From positions 62,001 through 126,000 of the forward strand of contig JBCCXD010000007.1 of NCBI GenBank assembly GCA_039192165.1: a DNA stretch of 64,000 bases, in the 5' to 3' direction. The position numbers were made by a program, and so were the translations under genes. Below, one piece after another: positions 8,995-17,873 of this stretch. Under the pieces are notes generated by a model that was given only the letters and a program-made list of their open reading frames with translations, was not told where the DNA came from and made no database searches. Source of the DNA: Dinoroseobacter sp039192165. GTDB lineage: Bacteria; Pseudomonadota; Alphaproteobacteria; Rhodobacterales; Rhodobacteraceae. Every line of letters begins with the position of its first letter. The first letter of the stretch is position 1.

Positions 8995-10701
8995 CTATTC
9001 CCAGCAGGAAACCAGCACTGTCATGCCTGCAGCCAGTTGTGCCAGCCGCTCGGGCGGCAGGCTCTCGCCGGGCGCAGCAGCCCGAGAAACCTGGAGGCCA
9101 GCAGCATCCAGACCTTCAGCCAGCGCAGCGGCCGCGGCCGCGAAGTTTACGTTCTCAGGCAATTGCTGGTTGCCGCTATCTGCGCGCGGCAAAAGCATTC
9201 CGAGCACAGAACCAGTGCTGTCCAGAACCGGTCCCCCAACATCGCCGGGGGTAACCTGAATGGCCAACCGGCTCACTGTGTCCTCGCCCTGCAAACCGCG
9301 CAGGTCGGCCAGTTGTCCGAAGCTCAGCGTCGCAGTGTCCAGCAATCCTGAATAGGGGTAGCCTGCGACCGCCACTTCAGATTGCAGCCGTCCTGGCGTT
9401 TCTGAGAACGTCGCCACTGACATCGGCGCCAGGCGCTGCGCTGGGCTCAGGATCACGAGCCCCAAATCAGAATCGACCACTTGCAGTTGCGCTTCGGTGT
9501 CCCCGATGGTGATCCGGCCGCAGCTTTGCAGGCTCGAATCTGTGGTGAGCACGTCTCCGGTTTCGGTAACAAAGAACCCCGACAGCGTGCGCAACGGCTT
9601 GCGGACCTGCAGCCCGGCCAAAAGATCCAGGCTTTGTTTTGCGCTAGGGTCTGCGAGGGCCGGATCGAGAACGCCCTCGATGGGTTCGAAACTGTCGCGC
9701 ATCAGTTCCGCGGCCTTCACCATCAAACGACTGTCCTCGCGAGGCCATACCAGTGTGAACCCCTTAATAAAGCCATCCTCCAGAGCGGCATAGGTGTAGG
9801 ACGAAACGAGGTTGCTTTCGCCTCGAATTTCGAAACTGTCGCGGCCAATGGAGCGCGGTCCTTCACGGGGAATAACTTCGAGCGTCTGCAGCGTGGTATA
9901 AAGGCTTCGCAGAGTTGCGCCTGTGCCTTCCTGGCTGATCAGCAACGCTTTTGTCTGCTCAGCGCCCTCGAAATGCGCAAACGGGGGCTCAAAGCGAGAG
10001 AACGCTACGCGCCCGAGCGGCATGTCTAGGGCTATGCCGGTTTCGTTGCTTTCAACCCGAGCCATTCCAAGGGCTGAAATATCTTCATCATAGGCAGACA
10101 AAAGCCGGGCGCGTTGCGCCGTGGTCAGGACGCCGGTGACCTCTTCACCGAATGCGATTTGGTAGTCCGACATTGCCCGTCGCGTACCAGGCCCAAAGGC
10201 ACCATCGATGGTTGAGCTGTAAAACCCGTACCATTTGAGCGCCACCTGAAGCGCCTCGCGCGCGGGCCGGTCGAGAGCTGCTTCGCTTGCGCGTGCCTCG
10301 CGAACGGTTTCCTGTGTGCCGAGTGCTGGTGTCGGGGCGGCGGGTGCGGTGGTCACCTGCGTCGTTTCCTGCGCTGTGCCGGAGGGCCAATAGCGTTGCG
10401 CGTAGCCGCTGCCATCCGAGATAAAGCTGTCGGCAGGCACATCCCCAAGCAGCCGGAAGTTGCGCAGGTTCCGCTCCCCTTCAAAAGTGCTATAGGGCCC
10501 GATCGCAATCGCATACCAGCCGGAGTTCAGGCGGTATCCCACGACGTTACCGAACTCTGCGGCATAGGTACGGGCGCGTTGCTCGGCCTGCTCCAGCGTG
10601 GGCTGTGCTTCAACCTGGATCCAGACTTGCTCCTGGGAAAGGGCCGGGCGCACCAGGCAGGCGAGCACAAGGGCAATAACTGCGAAAATTGACTGCTTCA
10701 T
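8995..10701 (-). CDS. Secreted SPOR / peptidoglycan-binding / trypsin-fold protein, probable pseudo-protease
   Basis: A 568-residue exported protein with a signal peptide (residues 1-22, cleavage near ALS-QEQ), a SPOR-like repeat (about 27-85) and a Pro/Thr/Ala-rich linker. A peptidoglycan-binding_1-like domain (about 145-200, with YGFYSSTIDGAFGPGTRRAM) follows, then a middle domain of unknown type (215-345) and a trypsin-like domain (about 365-505). The expected catalytic GDSGGP reads PGDVGGPVL (485-493), so the nucleophile serine is Val488. The usual histidine loop reads LTTDSSLQS with no histidine. The aspartate region DSDLGLVIL remains. It is therefore probably a non-catalytic envelope protein that binds peptidoglycan. 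A CGGAG-type ribosome site precedes the ATG. Confidence 0.85.
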   Translation of the reverse strand: MKQSIFAVIALVLACLVRPALSQEQVWIQVEAQPTLEQAEQRARTYAAEFGNVVGYRLNSGWYAIAIGPYSTFEGERNLRNFRLLGDVPADSFISDGSGYAQRYWPSGTAQETTQVTTAPAAPTPALGTQETVREARASEAALDRPAREALQVALKWYGFYSSTIDGAFGPGTRRAMSDYQIAFGEEVTGVLTTAQRARLLSAYDEDISALGMARVESNETGIALDMPLGRVAFSRFEPPFAHFEGAEQTKALLISQEGTGATLRSLYTTLQTLEVIPREGPRSIGRDSFEIRGESNLVSSYTYAALEDGFIKGFTLVWPREDSRLMVKAAELMRDSFEPIEGVLDPALADPSAKQSLDLLAGLQVRKPLRTLSGFFVTETGDVLTTDSSLQSCGRITIGDTEAQLQVVDSDLGLVILSPAQRLAPMSVATFSETPGRLQSEVAVAGYPYSGLLDTATLSFGQLADLRGLQGEDTVSRLAIQVTPGDVGGPVLDSTGSVLGMLLPRADSGNQQLPENVNFAAAAAALAEGLDAAGLQVSRAAAPGESLPPERLAQLAAGMTVLVSCWE

Positions 10702-10853
10702 AAACTGCTCCGTGGGCGTGGCCGTTGGGGGGGCCGAATTTTGAGGTGCAATCTACCAAAACGAACCCGCTTTGCACGCTGAAACGCGTTGGGCTAATTG
10801 ACCCTTTGCAAGCTGTTGCCTATTGAGAACGCGATTTTAAGGAAGGCACCTGC

Positions 10854-11771
10854 ATGACCATCCCGCGCTCGTTTCAGGAGATCATCCTGCGCCTTCAGAC
10901 TTATTGGGCTGCGCAGGGCTGCGCCGTGTTGCAACCCTATGATATGGAGGTGGGCGCCGGCACGTTCCACCCGGCTACGACCTTGCGCGCATTGGGCTCG
11001 CAAGCCTGGGCCGCGGCCTATGTCCAGCCATCCCGGCGACCGACCGATGGCCGCTATGGTGAGAACCCCAATCGGCTGCAGCATTACTACCAGTACCAGG
11101 TCATTATAAAACCAAGCCCGCCGGACCTTCAGGCGCTCTATCTGGGCTCGCTTGAAGCGATCGGCATCGATGCCTCTCTGCACGACATCCGCTTTGTTGA
11201 GGATGATTGGGAAAGCCCGACGCTGGGGGCCTGGGGCTTGGGCTGGGAGGTATGGTGCGATGGGATGGAAGTGTCCCAATTCACCTATTTCCAGCAGGTT
11301 GGCGGCCATGACTGTGCACCGGTTTCCGGGGAGCTCACCTATGGGTTGGAGCGTCTCGCGATGTACGTTCTGGGCGTCGATCACGTCATGGACATGCCTT
11401 TTAATGACCCGCAGACCCCCATCGCGCTGACCTATGGCGATGTTTTTCGCCAGACTGAACAGGAATACAGCCGCTGGAACTTCGATATGGCCGACACAGA
11501 CGTGCTTCTGCGCCATTTCAAAGAGGCGGAAGCCGAATGCGCCCGAATCCTGGACGCACCCGTAGATGACCCAAAAACCGGGAAGCGCATTATCATGGTG
11601 CACCCGGCCTATGACCAATGCATCAAGGCCAGCCACATATTCAACCTGCTGGACGCACGCGGTGTAATCTCCGTCACAGAACGCCAAGCGTATATTGGCC
11701 GTGTTCGCGCGCTTGCCAAAGCCTGCGCAGATGCGTTTGTCCAAACGGAGGCAGGCGGATGGATTGCCTAG
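10854..11771 (+). CDS. glyQ: Glycyl-tRNA synthetase alpha subunit
   Basis: Catalytic subunit of the heterotetrameric bacterial glycyl-tRNA synthetase, 305 residues and full length. The class II aminoacylation core is seen in the motif-2 region QPSRRPTDGRYGENPNR followed by LQHYYQYQVI, and in the GLGWEVWCDGMEVSQFTYFQ segment. The partner glyS lies about 1.2 kb downstream on the same strand, separated by an inverted marC and a small membrane-anchored protein gene. The ATG is preceded by AAGGAAGG-like purines. Confidence 0.97.
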   Translation: MTIPRSFQEIILRLQTYWAAQGCAVLQPYDMEVGAGTFHPATTLRALGSQAWAAAYVQPSRRPTDGRYGENPNRLQHYYQYQVIIKPSPPDLQALYLGSLEAIGIDASLHDIRFVEDDWESPTLGAWGLGWEVWCDGMEVSQFTYFQQVGGHDCAPVSGELTYGLERLAMYVLGVDHVMDMPFNDPQTPIALTYGDVFRQTEQEYSRWNFDMADTDVLLRHFKEAEAECARILDAPVDDPKTGKRIIMVHPAYDQCIKASHIFNLLDARGVISVTERQAYIGRVRALAKACADAFVQTEAGGWIA

Positions 11772-11782
11772 CTCGGGTTTGC

Positions 11783-12415
11783 TCAGGCCAGTCCCGGCAA
11801 GAGAGTTCGCAGGCCTGTCGCGATCATGTCCACTGCGATGGCGGCAAGGATCATGCCCATAAGTCGTGTCATGATGACCCGCATCGTCTTGCTCAGATGC
11901 GCACCGATCTCCGCGGCGAAGAAAAGTACGACACCCAGAAGCCCCAGCGTGGCAATCAAAGCGCTCCAAAAGGCGGTGCTGGTGTCCACACCATCAACTT
12001 GACCATAGAATACGATCAGCGCGGTGATCGTGCCCGGCCCAACGATCATGGGAAAAGTCATCGGGTAAAAGGCGATCTGTTCAAGATTGGGTTGCTCCGT
12101 CCGCTCGGCGGCGGTGCGTTCATGGCTGGAGTTGCCCGACCCATTCAACATGCCCAATCCGATCATCAAAAGCACAAGGCCGCCTGCTACGCGAAAGTCG
12201 TCGACCGAGATTCCGAAAAACCCCAATATGCCCTGACCCGCGATGGCAAGTACCGCACACATCGCGACACTGAAGGCCATGACATACAGGGCCGTGCGGC
12301 GCTGCTGAGCCGCCGAAAGACCTTCGGTCAGGCTCAGAAAAATCGGCAGGTTTACGAACGGGTTCATGATCGCGAAAAAAGCGCCGAAGGTTTTGATAAG
12401 AAAGGCCGTATCCAT
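11783..12415 (-). CDS. MarC family integral membrane protein
   Basis: A 210-residue membrane protein of the MarC/UPF0056 family with six hydrophobic helices. The N terminus FLIKTFGAFFAIMNPFVNLPIFLSL (residues 4-28, quoted only in part as FFAIMNPFVNLPIF) carries the conserved Asn-Pro pair, and a second FYPMTFPMIVGPGTITA segment repeats an NP/GPG-type half-helix. The family's transport function is unsettled; the old link to multiple antibiotic resistance was not borne out. The gene is inverted between glyQ and the DUF6446-type gene and converges on glyQ with an 11-bp gap. Confidence 0.88.
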   Translation of the reverse strand: MDTAFLIKTFGAFFAIMNPFVNLPIFLSLTEGLSAAQQRRTALYVMAFSVAMCAVLAIAGQGILGFFGISVDDFRVAGGLVLLMIGLGMLNGSGNSSHERTAAERTEQPNLEQIAFYPMTFPMIVGPGTITALIVFYGQVDGVDTSTAFWSALIATLGLLGVVLFFAAEIGAHLSKTMRVIMTRLMGMILAAIAVDMIATGLRTLLPGLA

Positions 12416-12468
12416 GGCTTTCGCCTATCACGTTCCCCGGCGCCGGAAAACAGCGTTCGAGGCGCAGC

Positions 12469-12945
12469 ATGAGCGGCGGTAAACTGGTAGGCGCGTTCAT
12501 CGTGGCCTTTGCACTGATTTTCGGGGCGGTGGTGTATTACACGCAGATGTACGCGTATTACGAAGAGGTCGCTGCCGATACAGTGACCATTCGGTTAACG
12601 CCGCTGGCAGAGGGCAGCACACCCGAGGCGATCCTGACACGCGGAGTTGAGGCCATCGACGGGACATCTAGTCCCCTACGGTTTCGTGCCTGTTTTCAAA
12701 CCAGTGAAAGCCTCGCCCTTCTGACGGAAAGTTATGTCATCAAAAACGACGCTGTGCCTTTGAACGCGCCAGGCTGGTTTGACTGTTTCGACGCGCAGGA
12801 TATCGGAGCTGCCCTGTCCGATGGCGCGGCGATCGCTTTTCTTGGCGAGGCTGAGATCGCTGATGGGATCGACCGGGTTGTCGCGGTATACGACGATGGC
12901 CGCGCATACGCATGGCACCAACTCAATGAAAAGTACGCGGACTGA
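12469..12945 (+). CDS. Membrane-anchored protein of the glyQ-glyS locus (DUF6446-like)
   Basis: A 158-residue protein with one N-terminal transmembrane helix (about residues 5-25, LVGAFIVAFALIFGAVVYY) and a periplasmic-type domain. Two cysteines (RACFQT and WFDCFD) could form a disulfide. It stops 3 bp before the glyS ATG, so the two are almost certainly co-transcribed. I recall this protein as a conserved Rhodobacteraceae hypothetical beside glyS, named DUF6446; that name is from memory and not verified. No catalytic motif is seen and the function is unknown. Confidence 0.78.
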   Translation: MSGGKLVGAFIVAFALIFGAVVYYTQMYAYYEEVAADTVTIRLTPLAEGSTPEAILTRGVEAIDGTSSPLRFRACFQTSESLALLTESYVIKNDAVPLNAPGWFDCFDAQDIGAALSDGAAIAFLGEAEIADGIDRVVAVYDDGRAYAWHQLNEKYAD

Positions 12946-12948
12946 CTG

Positions 12949-15030
12949 ATGCCCGAGCTTCTGATCGAACTCTTTTCCGAGGAAATTCCCGCCCGCATGC
13001 AGGCCAAAGCGAGCGAGGATTTGAAAAAGCTCGTGACCAATGGCCTTGTTGAGGCGGGCTTGACCTATGCCGGAGCCTCTGCGTTCGCCACACCGCGACG
13101 TCTGACCTTGGTTGTGGCAGATCTTCTGGCTGCCTCTGCGCCCGTGCGTGAAGAGCGAAAAGGCCCAAGGGCGGATGCACCTGACAAAGCAATCGAGGGG
13201 TTTTTGCGCTCCACGGGTCTGACGCGCGATCAGCTTGAAACCCGCGAAACCCAGAAGGGCGATGTGCTCTTTGCGGTTCTCGAACGTCCCGGCTGCGACG
13301 CGGCAGAAGTCGTGGCCGAAGTTCTGGCGCATACCATTCGCAGTTTTCCTTGGCCGAAATCCATGCGTTGGGGCGCTGGTAGCCTGCGCTGGGTGCGTCC
13401 GTTGCATCGTATCCTGTGTGTTCTGAAGGATGACGAAGGCACCCATGTTGTCCCGCTGGAGGTCGAGGGCATTCGCTCGGGAAATGCAACTGAAGGTCAC
13501 CGCTTTCTGTCCTCGGGCGCCTTCTCGGTTTCCGGGTTCGAGGATTACGAGGCAAAGCTGAAACGCGCCCATGTCGTGCTCGATCCTCAGGCGCGTGCAG
13601 ACCATATCCGGGCCGATGCACAGAACGCGGCTTTTGCATCTGGATTGGAAGTTCTGGACGACCCGGCACTGCTGCGCGAGGTTGCGGGACTGGTGGAATG
13701 GCCGGTCGTTCTGATGGGCGAGATCGGGGACGATTTTCTGAACCTTCCTCCAGAGGTATTGCAGACCTCAATGCGGGAACATCAAAAGTTTTTCTCGGTT
13801 TTGGACCCTAAATCGCAAAAAATTGTTCGATTTGTGACAGTCGCAAATACTGAGACGTCGGATAGTGGAGCGACTATCCTGGCCGGAAATCAGAAAGTTT
13901 TGGCCGCGCGCCTGTCCGATGCAAAGTTTTTCTGGGAAAACGATCTGCGGATCGCAAAGGCCGGTATGGCGCCGTGGCTTGAAAGCCTTGGCAACGTCAC
14001 CTTCCACCGCGACCTGGGCTCGCAAGCTGCGCGGATTGATCGGATCGCCACACTTGCACGCGAGATTGCGCCGCAGGTTGGTGCGGACCCTGAGGCAGCC
14101 GCGCTGGCCGCCAAACTCGCCAAGGCCGATCTTAGTTCCGAGATGGTCTACGAGTTCCCCGAGCTTCAGGGTGTCATGGGCCGCTACTATATCGCTGAAG
14201 CCGGCCATCCTCAGGAGGTCGCAGATGTCGCCCGCGACCACTACGCGCCGCTGGGGCCGACCGATGACGTGCCGACGTCGCCCTTGTCGGTGGCCGTGGC
14301 GCTCGCTGACAAGCTCGATACCCTGACCGGGTTCTGGGCAATTAATGAAAAACCGACCGGGTCCAAAGACCCTTACGCTTTGCGTCGCGCCGCCCTTGGT
14401 GTGATCCGTATTGTTCTTGAAGCCGACCTGCGTCTTGCGCTCGATAAATTGCTCGGCGCCGGGGTGCAAGGACAGGCTGTCTCGAAGGTATCCGTTGACG
14501 CGGCGAGCGATCTTCGAGCGTTCTTCCACGATCGGCTCAAAGTCTACCTCCGCGACCGGGGCATCCCGCATGATGTGATCGACGCCTGCCTTGCCATGCC
14601 GGGCAATGACGACCTGCGCCTTGTGGTCAACCGCGCCGAGGCGTTGGCCGAAGTTCTGGCGACTGAGGATGGTGAAAACCTGCTCCAGGGCTTCAAACGA
14701 GCCAACAACATTCTTGCCCAGGCCGAGGAGGCCGATGGCGTGGAGTATTCCTTTGGCGCTGATCTGAAATTCGCTGAGCATCAGACCGAAAAGGACTTGT
14801 TTGCGGCGCTGGACAGCGCAGATGCAAAAATCCAACCCGCGTTGGCGGACGAGGATTTCCGCACAGCGATGTCGGCGATGGCCGCGCTGCGCCCTCATGT
14901 GGACGCGTTCTTTGAGGCCGTACAGGTGAATTCTGACAACCAGGTGTTGCGGCGCAACCGGCTGAACATGCTCAGTCGTATACGGTCGGTCTGTGCACAG
15001 GTGGCCGACCTGCGTCTGATCGGCGGCTAG
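12949..15030 (+). CDS. glyS: Glycyl-tRNA synthetase beta subunit
   Basis: The 693-residue beta subunit, which provides tRNA recognition to the glycyl-tRNA synthetase. The opening PELLIELFSEEIPARMQ and the internal HRFLSSGAF, YEFPELQGVMGRYYI and WAINEKPTGSKDPYALRRAALG segments are hallmarks of GlyS. The C-terminal anticodon-binding region is complete and ends near RLNMLSRIRSVCAQVADLRLI. It is translationally adjacent to the small membrane protein gene (3-bp gap). The PpdK-like gene follows 69 bp downstream on the same strand. Confidence 0.97.
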   Translation: MPELLIELFSEEIPARMQAKASEDLKKLVTNGLVEAGLTYAGASAFATPRRLTLVVADLLAASAPVREERKGPRADAPDKAIEGFLRSTGLTRDQLETRETQKGDVLFAVLERPGCDAAEVVAEVLAHTIRSFPWPKSMRWGAGSLRWVRPLHRILCVLKDDEGTHVVPLEVEGIRSGNATEGHRFLSSGAFSVSGFEDYEAKLKRAHVVLDPQARADHIRADAQNAAFASGLEVLDDPALLREVAGLVEWPVVLMGEIGDDFLNLPPEVLQTSMREHQKFFSVLDPKSQKIVRFVTVANTETSDSGATILAGNQKVLAARLSDAKFFWENDLRIAKAGMAPWLESLGNVTFHRDLGSQAARIDRIATLAREIAPQVGADPEAAALAAKLAKADLSSEMVYEFPELQGVMGRYYIAEAGHPQEVADVARDHYAPLGPTDDVPTSPLSVAVALADKLDTLTGFWAINEKPTGSKDPYALRRAALGVIRIVLEADLRLALDKLLGAGVQGQAVSKVSVDAASDLRAFFHDRLKVYLRDRGIPHDVIDACLAMPGNDDLRLVVNRAEALAEVLATEDGENLLQGFKRANNILAQAEEADGVEYSFGADLKFAEHQTEKDLFAALDSADAKIQPALADEDFRTAMSAMAALRPHVDAFFEAVQVNSDNQVLRRNRLNMLSRIRSVCAQVADLRLIGG

Positions 15031-15099
15031 GGCTCGCATTCGGTCGCAGTTGCAATTGACGCCTGCCGGGGTATCGTGGCGCCCAAGGAGTACGCTGCG

Positions 15100-17688
15100 G
15101 TGCAGAAAAAAGCGCCATTTACGGTTGTCACAAAGACCGCCGCCCTGTCCGGGGCGACGCATGGCCAGCGTGCTAAGTGCATTCAGCGGCTGATCCGGTT
15201 GGATATGCCTGTGCCGCACACGGTGTCGCTCGACTTTGCGACGGTGCACGAGATCGCAAATGGAACGCGCTTCGATCTGACCGACCTCTTGTCCAGTTTC
15301 GGGCCCGACGCGCTGGTTTCCGTGCGTCCTAGTCCTGAGTTTCCCGAATGGGGTGGCCCCTCCACGGTGCTCGATGTGGGTATGAATGATGCGCTACTGG
15401 TCAGCCTCTCCGAAAGGATCGGATCCGAGGCGGCGCGGTCCATCTATTTGCGGTTCATCGTAGCTTTCGCAATCGAGGTCGCGCGGCTTGATCCGGAGCT
15501 TTTTGACGATCTCGACACCTCGCGTGAGGGGCTGCGTCGCGCGGTTGAAGTCTACCAGGAAGAAATGGAAGAGCCTTTTCCGCAAGATCCTGCAGCGCAG
15601 CTTGCCGCAGTTCTACGGTCTATGGCAAAGGCCTGGGAAGGACCGTCTGCAAGGCTTTTGCGCCAGTCGCGCGGCGCTCCGGCGGAGGCGGGCCTTGGTC
15701 TTGTCGTCCAGCGTATGGCGCTCGGGCTTGGCGCGTCTGAGGCCGGCTCGGGCGTCATCCAGTTCGTGAGCTCCGAAACCGGGCATTCCCAAATCACAGG
15801 GCGCTACCTGAGCCAGAGTCAGGGACGCGAGGCCTTGGCGCACAAAGCCAAAGCGCTTTACCTTGAGAAGGACGCGCGTGGTCCGTCGCTGGAAGATATG
15901 GCGCCCGTGAGTTTCCTGGAACTGCGTGCTTTGTCTGACGTCTTGCGCACGGGCCTACGCGAAGAAATGCAGATAGAGTTTACCCTCGATGCGGGCGAGC
16001 TGAGCGTACTTGATGCTGTGCGCGTGCCACGCACGTCGCGCGCCGCGGTGCGTATCGCGGTCAGGCTCGCGGAAAGTGGGGTCATTACCAAAGAAGATGC
16101 GCTGCTGCGGATCGAGCCGCGCGCGCTTCCGGAGTTGCTCCACCGCCAGGTTAATCCCGATGAGGAGCGCGATGTCATTGCCCACGGCATGGCAGCCAGT
16201 CCTGGGGCCGCAACCGGCGCTTTGGTATTTTCTGCAACGGCGGCCCAAGCCGCCGCAGCCCAGGAGACAGCCTGCATTCTTGTGCGTCCTGAAACGGCAC
16301 CCGAAGATATCCGGGGTATGCACGCCGCGGCTGCGGTAATGACCGAGAAAGGGGGGATGACCAGCCATGCGGCGGTAATCGCACGTGGTCTGGGAAAACC
16401 TTGTGTTGTTGGGACTGGCGGCGTGTCGATCGACACCAAAGCCAGAACGCTGACCATCCCGGATGGGCGCGTATTTGCAGAGGGCGACCTGGTAACTCTT
16501 GATGGGACCGCTGGGCAGTGTCTGGCCGGTGCGGTCCAGCTGATGGAGCCATCACTGGATGGGTCGTATCGTACTTTGATGGCTTGGGCAGATCAGGCCC
16601 GCGATATCGGAATTCGCGTTAACGCAGACACGCCCACGGATGCCGAAATGGCTCGTCGCTTCGACGCCGACGGGATCGGCTTGTGCCGGACCGAGCATAT
16701 GTTCTTCGACGAAGACCGGCTCACCGTTATGCACGAGATGATTTTCGCAGAGACGGCCGAGGCGCGTGCGGCGGCTCTTGAGCGCCTTCTTCCAATGCAG
16801 CGCGCCGATTTCCGGTCGCTGTTTGAGATCATGCGGGGCCGCCCCGTTTGTATTCGTCTGTTCGATCCGCCGCTGCACGAGTTCCTCCCCACGTCGCGCG
16901 AGGGGATTTTTAGTCTCGCCGAGGCGCTCGATTTGCCGGTGTCGACTGTTCAGCACCGGATTGAGGCTCTCACCGAGTACAATCCGATGCTCGGAATGCG
17001 CGGTGTGCGCCTTGGTATTTCAATGCCAGAAATCTACGATATGCAGGCGCGTGCCATTTTTGAAGCGACGCTGGATGTCAGTCTGCGCGGCGCGATTATC
17101 ACGCCGGAGATCATGTTGCCGCTTGTGTCAGCGCGGCGCGAGGTTGAGCTCATCAAAGCAAACATTGATGCCGTAGCCTCGGCTGTCAGGGTAGAGCGGG
17201 GGATGCGATTTAAGTATCGACTGGGCGTTATGGTAGAAACGCCGCGCGCTGCACTGAAGGCCGGAGAGATTGCAGAGCTGACCGATTTTCTGTCGTTCGG
17301 CACAAATGACCTGACACAGATGACCTATGGGCTCAGCCGCGACGATGCTGGGCGTTTCATGGGCTCCTACGTGCAGCAGGGCGTCTTTTCCGAAGATCCG
17401 TTTCATACGCTCGATGCCGACGGAGTGGGCGAGCTTTTGAATATGGCCGCAGATCGAGGTCGCGCCGCCCGGTCCGACTTGACCTTGTCGATTTGCGGCG
17501 AACACGGGGGTGATCCTGATTCGATAGATTTCTGCCGAAAAGCAGGTTTTACCTATGTTTCATGCTCACCTTTTCGGGTCCCGGTGGCGCGAATGGCCGC
17601 TGCCCATTTGGCGCTGACGGACGTCCCGATGGAAAAAAAGCCACGTCGCTTCAATATTTTGGGGCGCGTTCTTAGATCAGGAAGCTAG
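15100..17688 (+). CDS. PpdK-like PEP-utilising protein with eroded ATP-grasp half
   Basis: An 862-residue relative of pyruvate, phosphate dikinase. The swivelling phosphohistidine domain is intact (TEKGGMTSHAAVIARGLG, His423), as is the C-terminal TIM barrel: GIGLCRTEHMFF, FLSFGTNDLTQMTYG and ICGEHGGDPDSIDFCRKAG with catalytic-type Cys799. The N-terminal nucleotide-binding half is degenerate: the glycine-rich start, the MPGMMDT segment and the FTRxP/GEFL elements of PpdK are replaced (for example VRPSPEFPEWGGPSTVLDVG and VIQFVSSETGHSQITGRYLS). GTG at 15100 is chosen because AAGGAG lies at 15083-15088; a GTG at 15076 is also in frame. It probably handles PEP/pyruvate chemistry with another phosphoryl source, or is regulatory; this is inference. 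Confidence 0.82.
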   Translation: MQKKAPFTVVTKTAALSGATHGQRAKCIQRLIRLDMPVPHTVSLDFATVHEIANGTRFDLTDLLSSFGPDALVSVRPSPEFPEWGGPSTVLDVGMNDALLVSLSERIGSEAARSIYLRFIVAFAIEVARLDPELFDDLDTSREGLRRAVEVYQEEMEEPFPQDPAAQLAAVLRSMAKAWEGPSARLLRQSRGAPAEAGLGLVVQRMALGLGASEAGSGVIQFVSSETGHSQITGRYLSQSQGREALAHKAKALYLEKDARGPSLEDMAPVSFLELRALSDVLRTGLREEMQIEFTLDAGELSVLDAVRVPRTSRAAVRIAVRLAESGVITKEDALLRIEPRALPELLHRQVNPDEERDVIAHGMAASPGAATGALVFSATAAQAAAAQETACILVRPETAPEDIRGMHAAAAVMTEKGGMTSHAAVIARGLGKPCVVGTGGVSIDTKARTLTIPDGRVFAEGDLVTLDGTAGQCLAGAVQLMEPSLDGSYRTLMAWADQARDIGIRVNADTPTDAEMARRFDADGIGLCRTEHMFFDEDRLTVMHEMIFAETAEARAAALERLLPMQRADFRSLFEIMRGRPVCIRLFDPPLHEFLPTSREGIFSLAEALDLPVSTVQHRIEALTEYNPMLGMRGVRLGISMPEIYDMQARAIFEATLDVSLRGAIITPEIMLPLVSARREVELIKANIDAVASAVRVERGMRFKYRLGVMVETPRAALKAGEIAELTDFLSFGTNDLTQMTYGLSRDDAGRFMGSYVQQGVFSEDPFHTLDADGVGELLNMAADRGRAARSDLTLSICGEHGGDPDSIDFCRKAGFTYVSCSPFRVPVARMAAAHLALTDVPMEKKPRRFNILGRVLRSGS

Positions 17689-17873
17689 TGCCCAAGTTTT
17701 GCCTGATTTGAAACAAACTGTTGCCAAAGTGCAACTGGGGTGGACGTAGGGTTACATATTCCTTAAGCACCGACCGGTTGGCACTTGTTTTCTGCGGGTG
17801 CGAAACACAGATGCTGCACGTGCAAAATAATGCTGCCGGCATAAATGCGCGTGTAATTACTGGGGGCTGAAAG

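Noticed and set aside
10794..11969. 391-codon minus-strand frame opposite glyQ
   Set aside because: Antisense shadow of glyQ running through the marC end; no ribosome site and no family match in its residues.
13768..15249. Long minus-strand open frame opposite glyS
   Set aside because: It is the antisense of the highly conserved glyS; composition reflects codon bias on the other strand.
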